From assembly GCA_009927375.1 (NCBI GenBank), contig RFNE01000168.1, positions 1-32,761 of the forward strand: a stretch of DNA of 32,761 nucleotides, written 5' to 3'. Positions 32,484 to 32,761 of this stretch are shown here, one piece after another. The stretch's first letter is position 1; the number at the start of each line of letters is the position of its first letter. The stretch comes from Actinomycetota bacterium (lineage in GTDB: Bacteria > Actinomycetota > Acidimicrobiia > Acidimicrobiales > Ilumatobacteraceae). The translations under genes and the position numbers were made by a program. The notes beneath the pieces were generated by a model, which did not search any database, was not told the DNA's origin, and saw nothing but the letters and a program-made list of their open reading frames with translations.

Positions 32484-32761
32484 TTATTGGGCGCTGACGG
32501 TCTCCTGAGAATTGGCGCCTCGTGGAGCTGGCGATTTCTTCTTTGAGCGGTCGGGGCGTGTCGGGCGCAGCGGTTCGGTGCGGACGCACCAGCTTCCACC
32601 GCGACACCGAACATTGCGGCGATGTGGGGGATGAGTGGCGCAAGACGCTTCACCGTCGCAAGGAGGGCCTCGCTCGGCTGAGCGGGAATTGCGGCAGGCT
32701 TCACGCTCGATCGAACGGGCGAGAAGGCAACGGCCTCGAGCACGGTGATCCAACGGTCCTG
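32484..32761 (-). CDS. C-terminal part of an unrecognised protein, frame uncertain near 32580
   Basis: A gene that enters from the right edge and ends just before the enoyl-CoA hydratase start. From the edge one frame reads RWITVLEAVAFSPVRSS, then ALLATVKRLAPLIPHIAAMFGVAVEAG. A more natural disordered end, RPTRPDRSKKKSPAPRG to the TAA at 32484-32486, is in a different frame, so another small indel near 32575-32590 is likely. If no indel exists, the first frame runs on to a stop at 32471, which would overlap the next ATG (ATGA). I cannot assign a family from the ~90 visible residues. Its orientation and spacing suggest an operon with the hydratase. Confidence 0.5.
   Translation of the reverse strand, partial: GPLDHRARGRCLLARSIEREACRNSRSAERGPPCDGEASCATHPPHRRNVRCRGGSWCVRTEPLRPTRPDRSKKKSPAPRGANSQETVSAQ

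Overview
The window is a gene-dense stretch of bacterial chromosome, with no gene-free interval over about 140 bases. It contains a complete Pup-proteasome set (mpa, dop, pup, prcB, prcA, pafA), a HelY helicase beside tatB-tatC, and small DUF3151-, DUF3073- and DUF4193-like proteins. Together these point to Actinomycetota. Moderate GC, many GTG/TTG starts and the gene order suggest the class Acidimicrobiia; that placement is inference. No rRNA, tRNA, mobile element, phage or CRISPR array was seen.

Layout. 1-675 (-): a partial M18 aminopeptidase and a small membrane protein. 717-3170 (+): DUF3151, MobA, rhodanese, RNase D, all overlapping. 3272-5322 (+): a small DUF3073-like protein and TypA. 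5323-6298: a Cys-rich conserved protein (-) and a small helical protein (+). 6267-11386 (-): nagA, transketolase, transaldolase and a LOG-family protein, a sugar-phosphate operon. 11406-16462 (+): an ADP-forming acyl-CoA synthetase, a D-Ala-D-Ala carboxypeptidase, three small membrane or basic proteins, and TrmI. 16466-16711 (-): a ferredoxin. 16848-23622 (+): the Pup-proteasome operon ending in signal peptidase I. 23619-24299 (-): a glycerophosphodiester phosphodiesterase. 24369-28794 (+): tatB, tatC, helY and an orphan protein. 28814-31694 (+): a two-domain ThyX-like protein, an acidic Cys-motif protein, a small protein and a GNAT acetyltransferase. 31691-32761 (-): an enoyl-CoA hydratase and a partial unknown gene.

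How the genes work together. Dop deamidates the GGQ-ending Pup encoded here, PafA ligates it to substrates, and Mpa unfolds tagged proteins into the PrcA/PrcB core. NagA, Tkt and Tal belong to amino-sugar and pentose-phosphate metabolism. LepB and TatBC serve protein export.

Two general points affect how the window should be read. First, at least eight one- or two-base frameshifts fall inside conserved housekeeping genes (mobA, typA, the acyl-CoA synthetase twice, mpa, dop, helY, enoyl-CoA hydratase), several at homopolymers or short repeats. They look like residual consensus errors of a long-read assembly, so each broken gene is annotated as one CDS. Second, many operon-leading genes lack a Shine-Dalgarno site and instead have a TANNNT-like -10 element 6-8 bases before the start codon, which suggests widespread leaderless transcription. 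The most interesting items are a 19-bp bidirectional leaderless promoter between nagA and the acyl-CoA synthetase, and a ThyX-like tandem protein whose RHRx7S signature is split between its halves.
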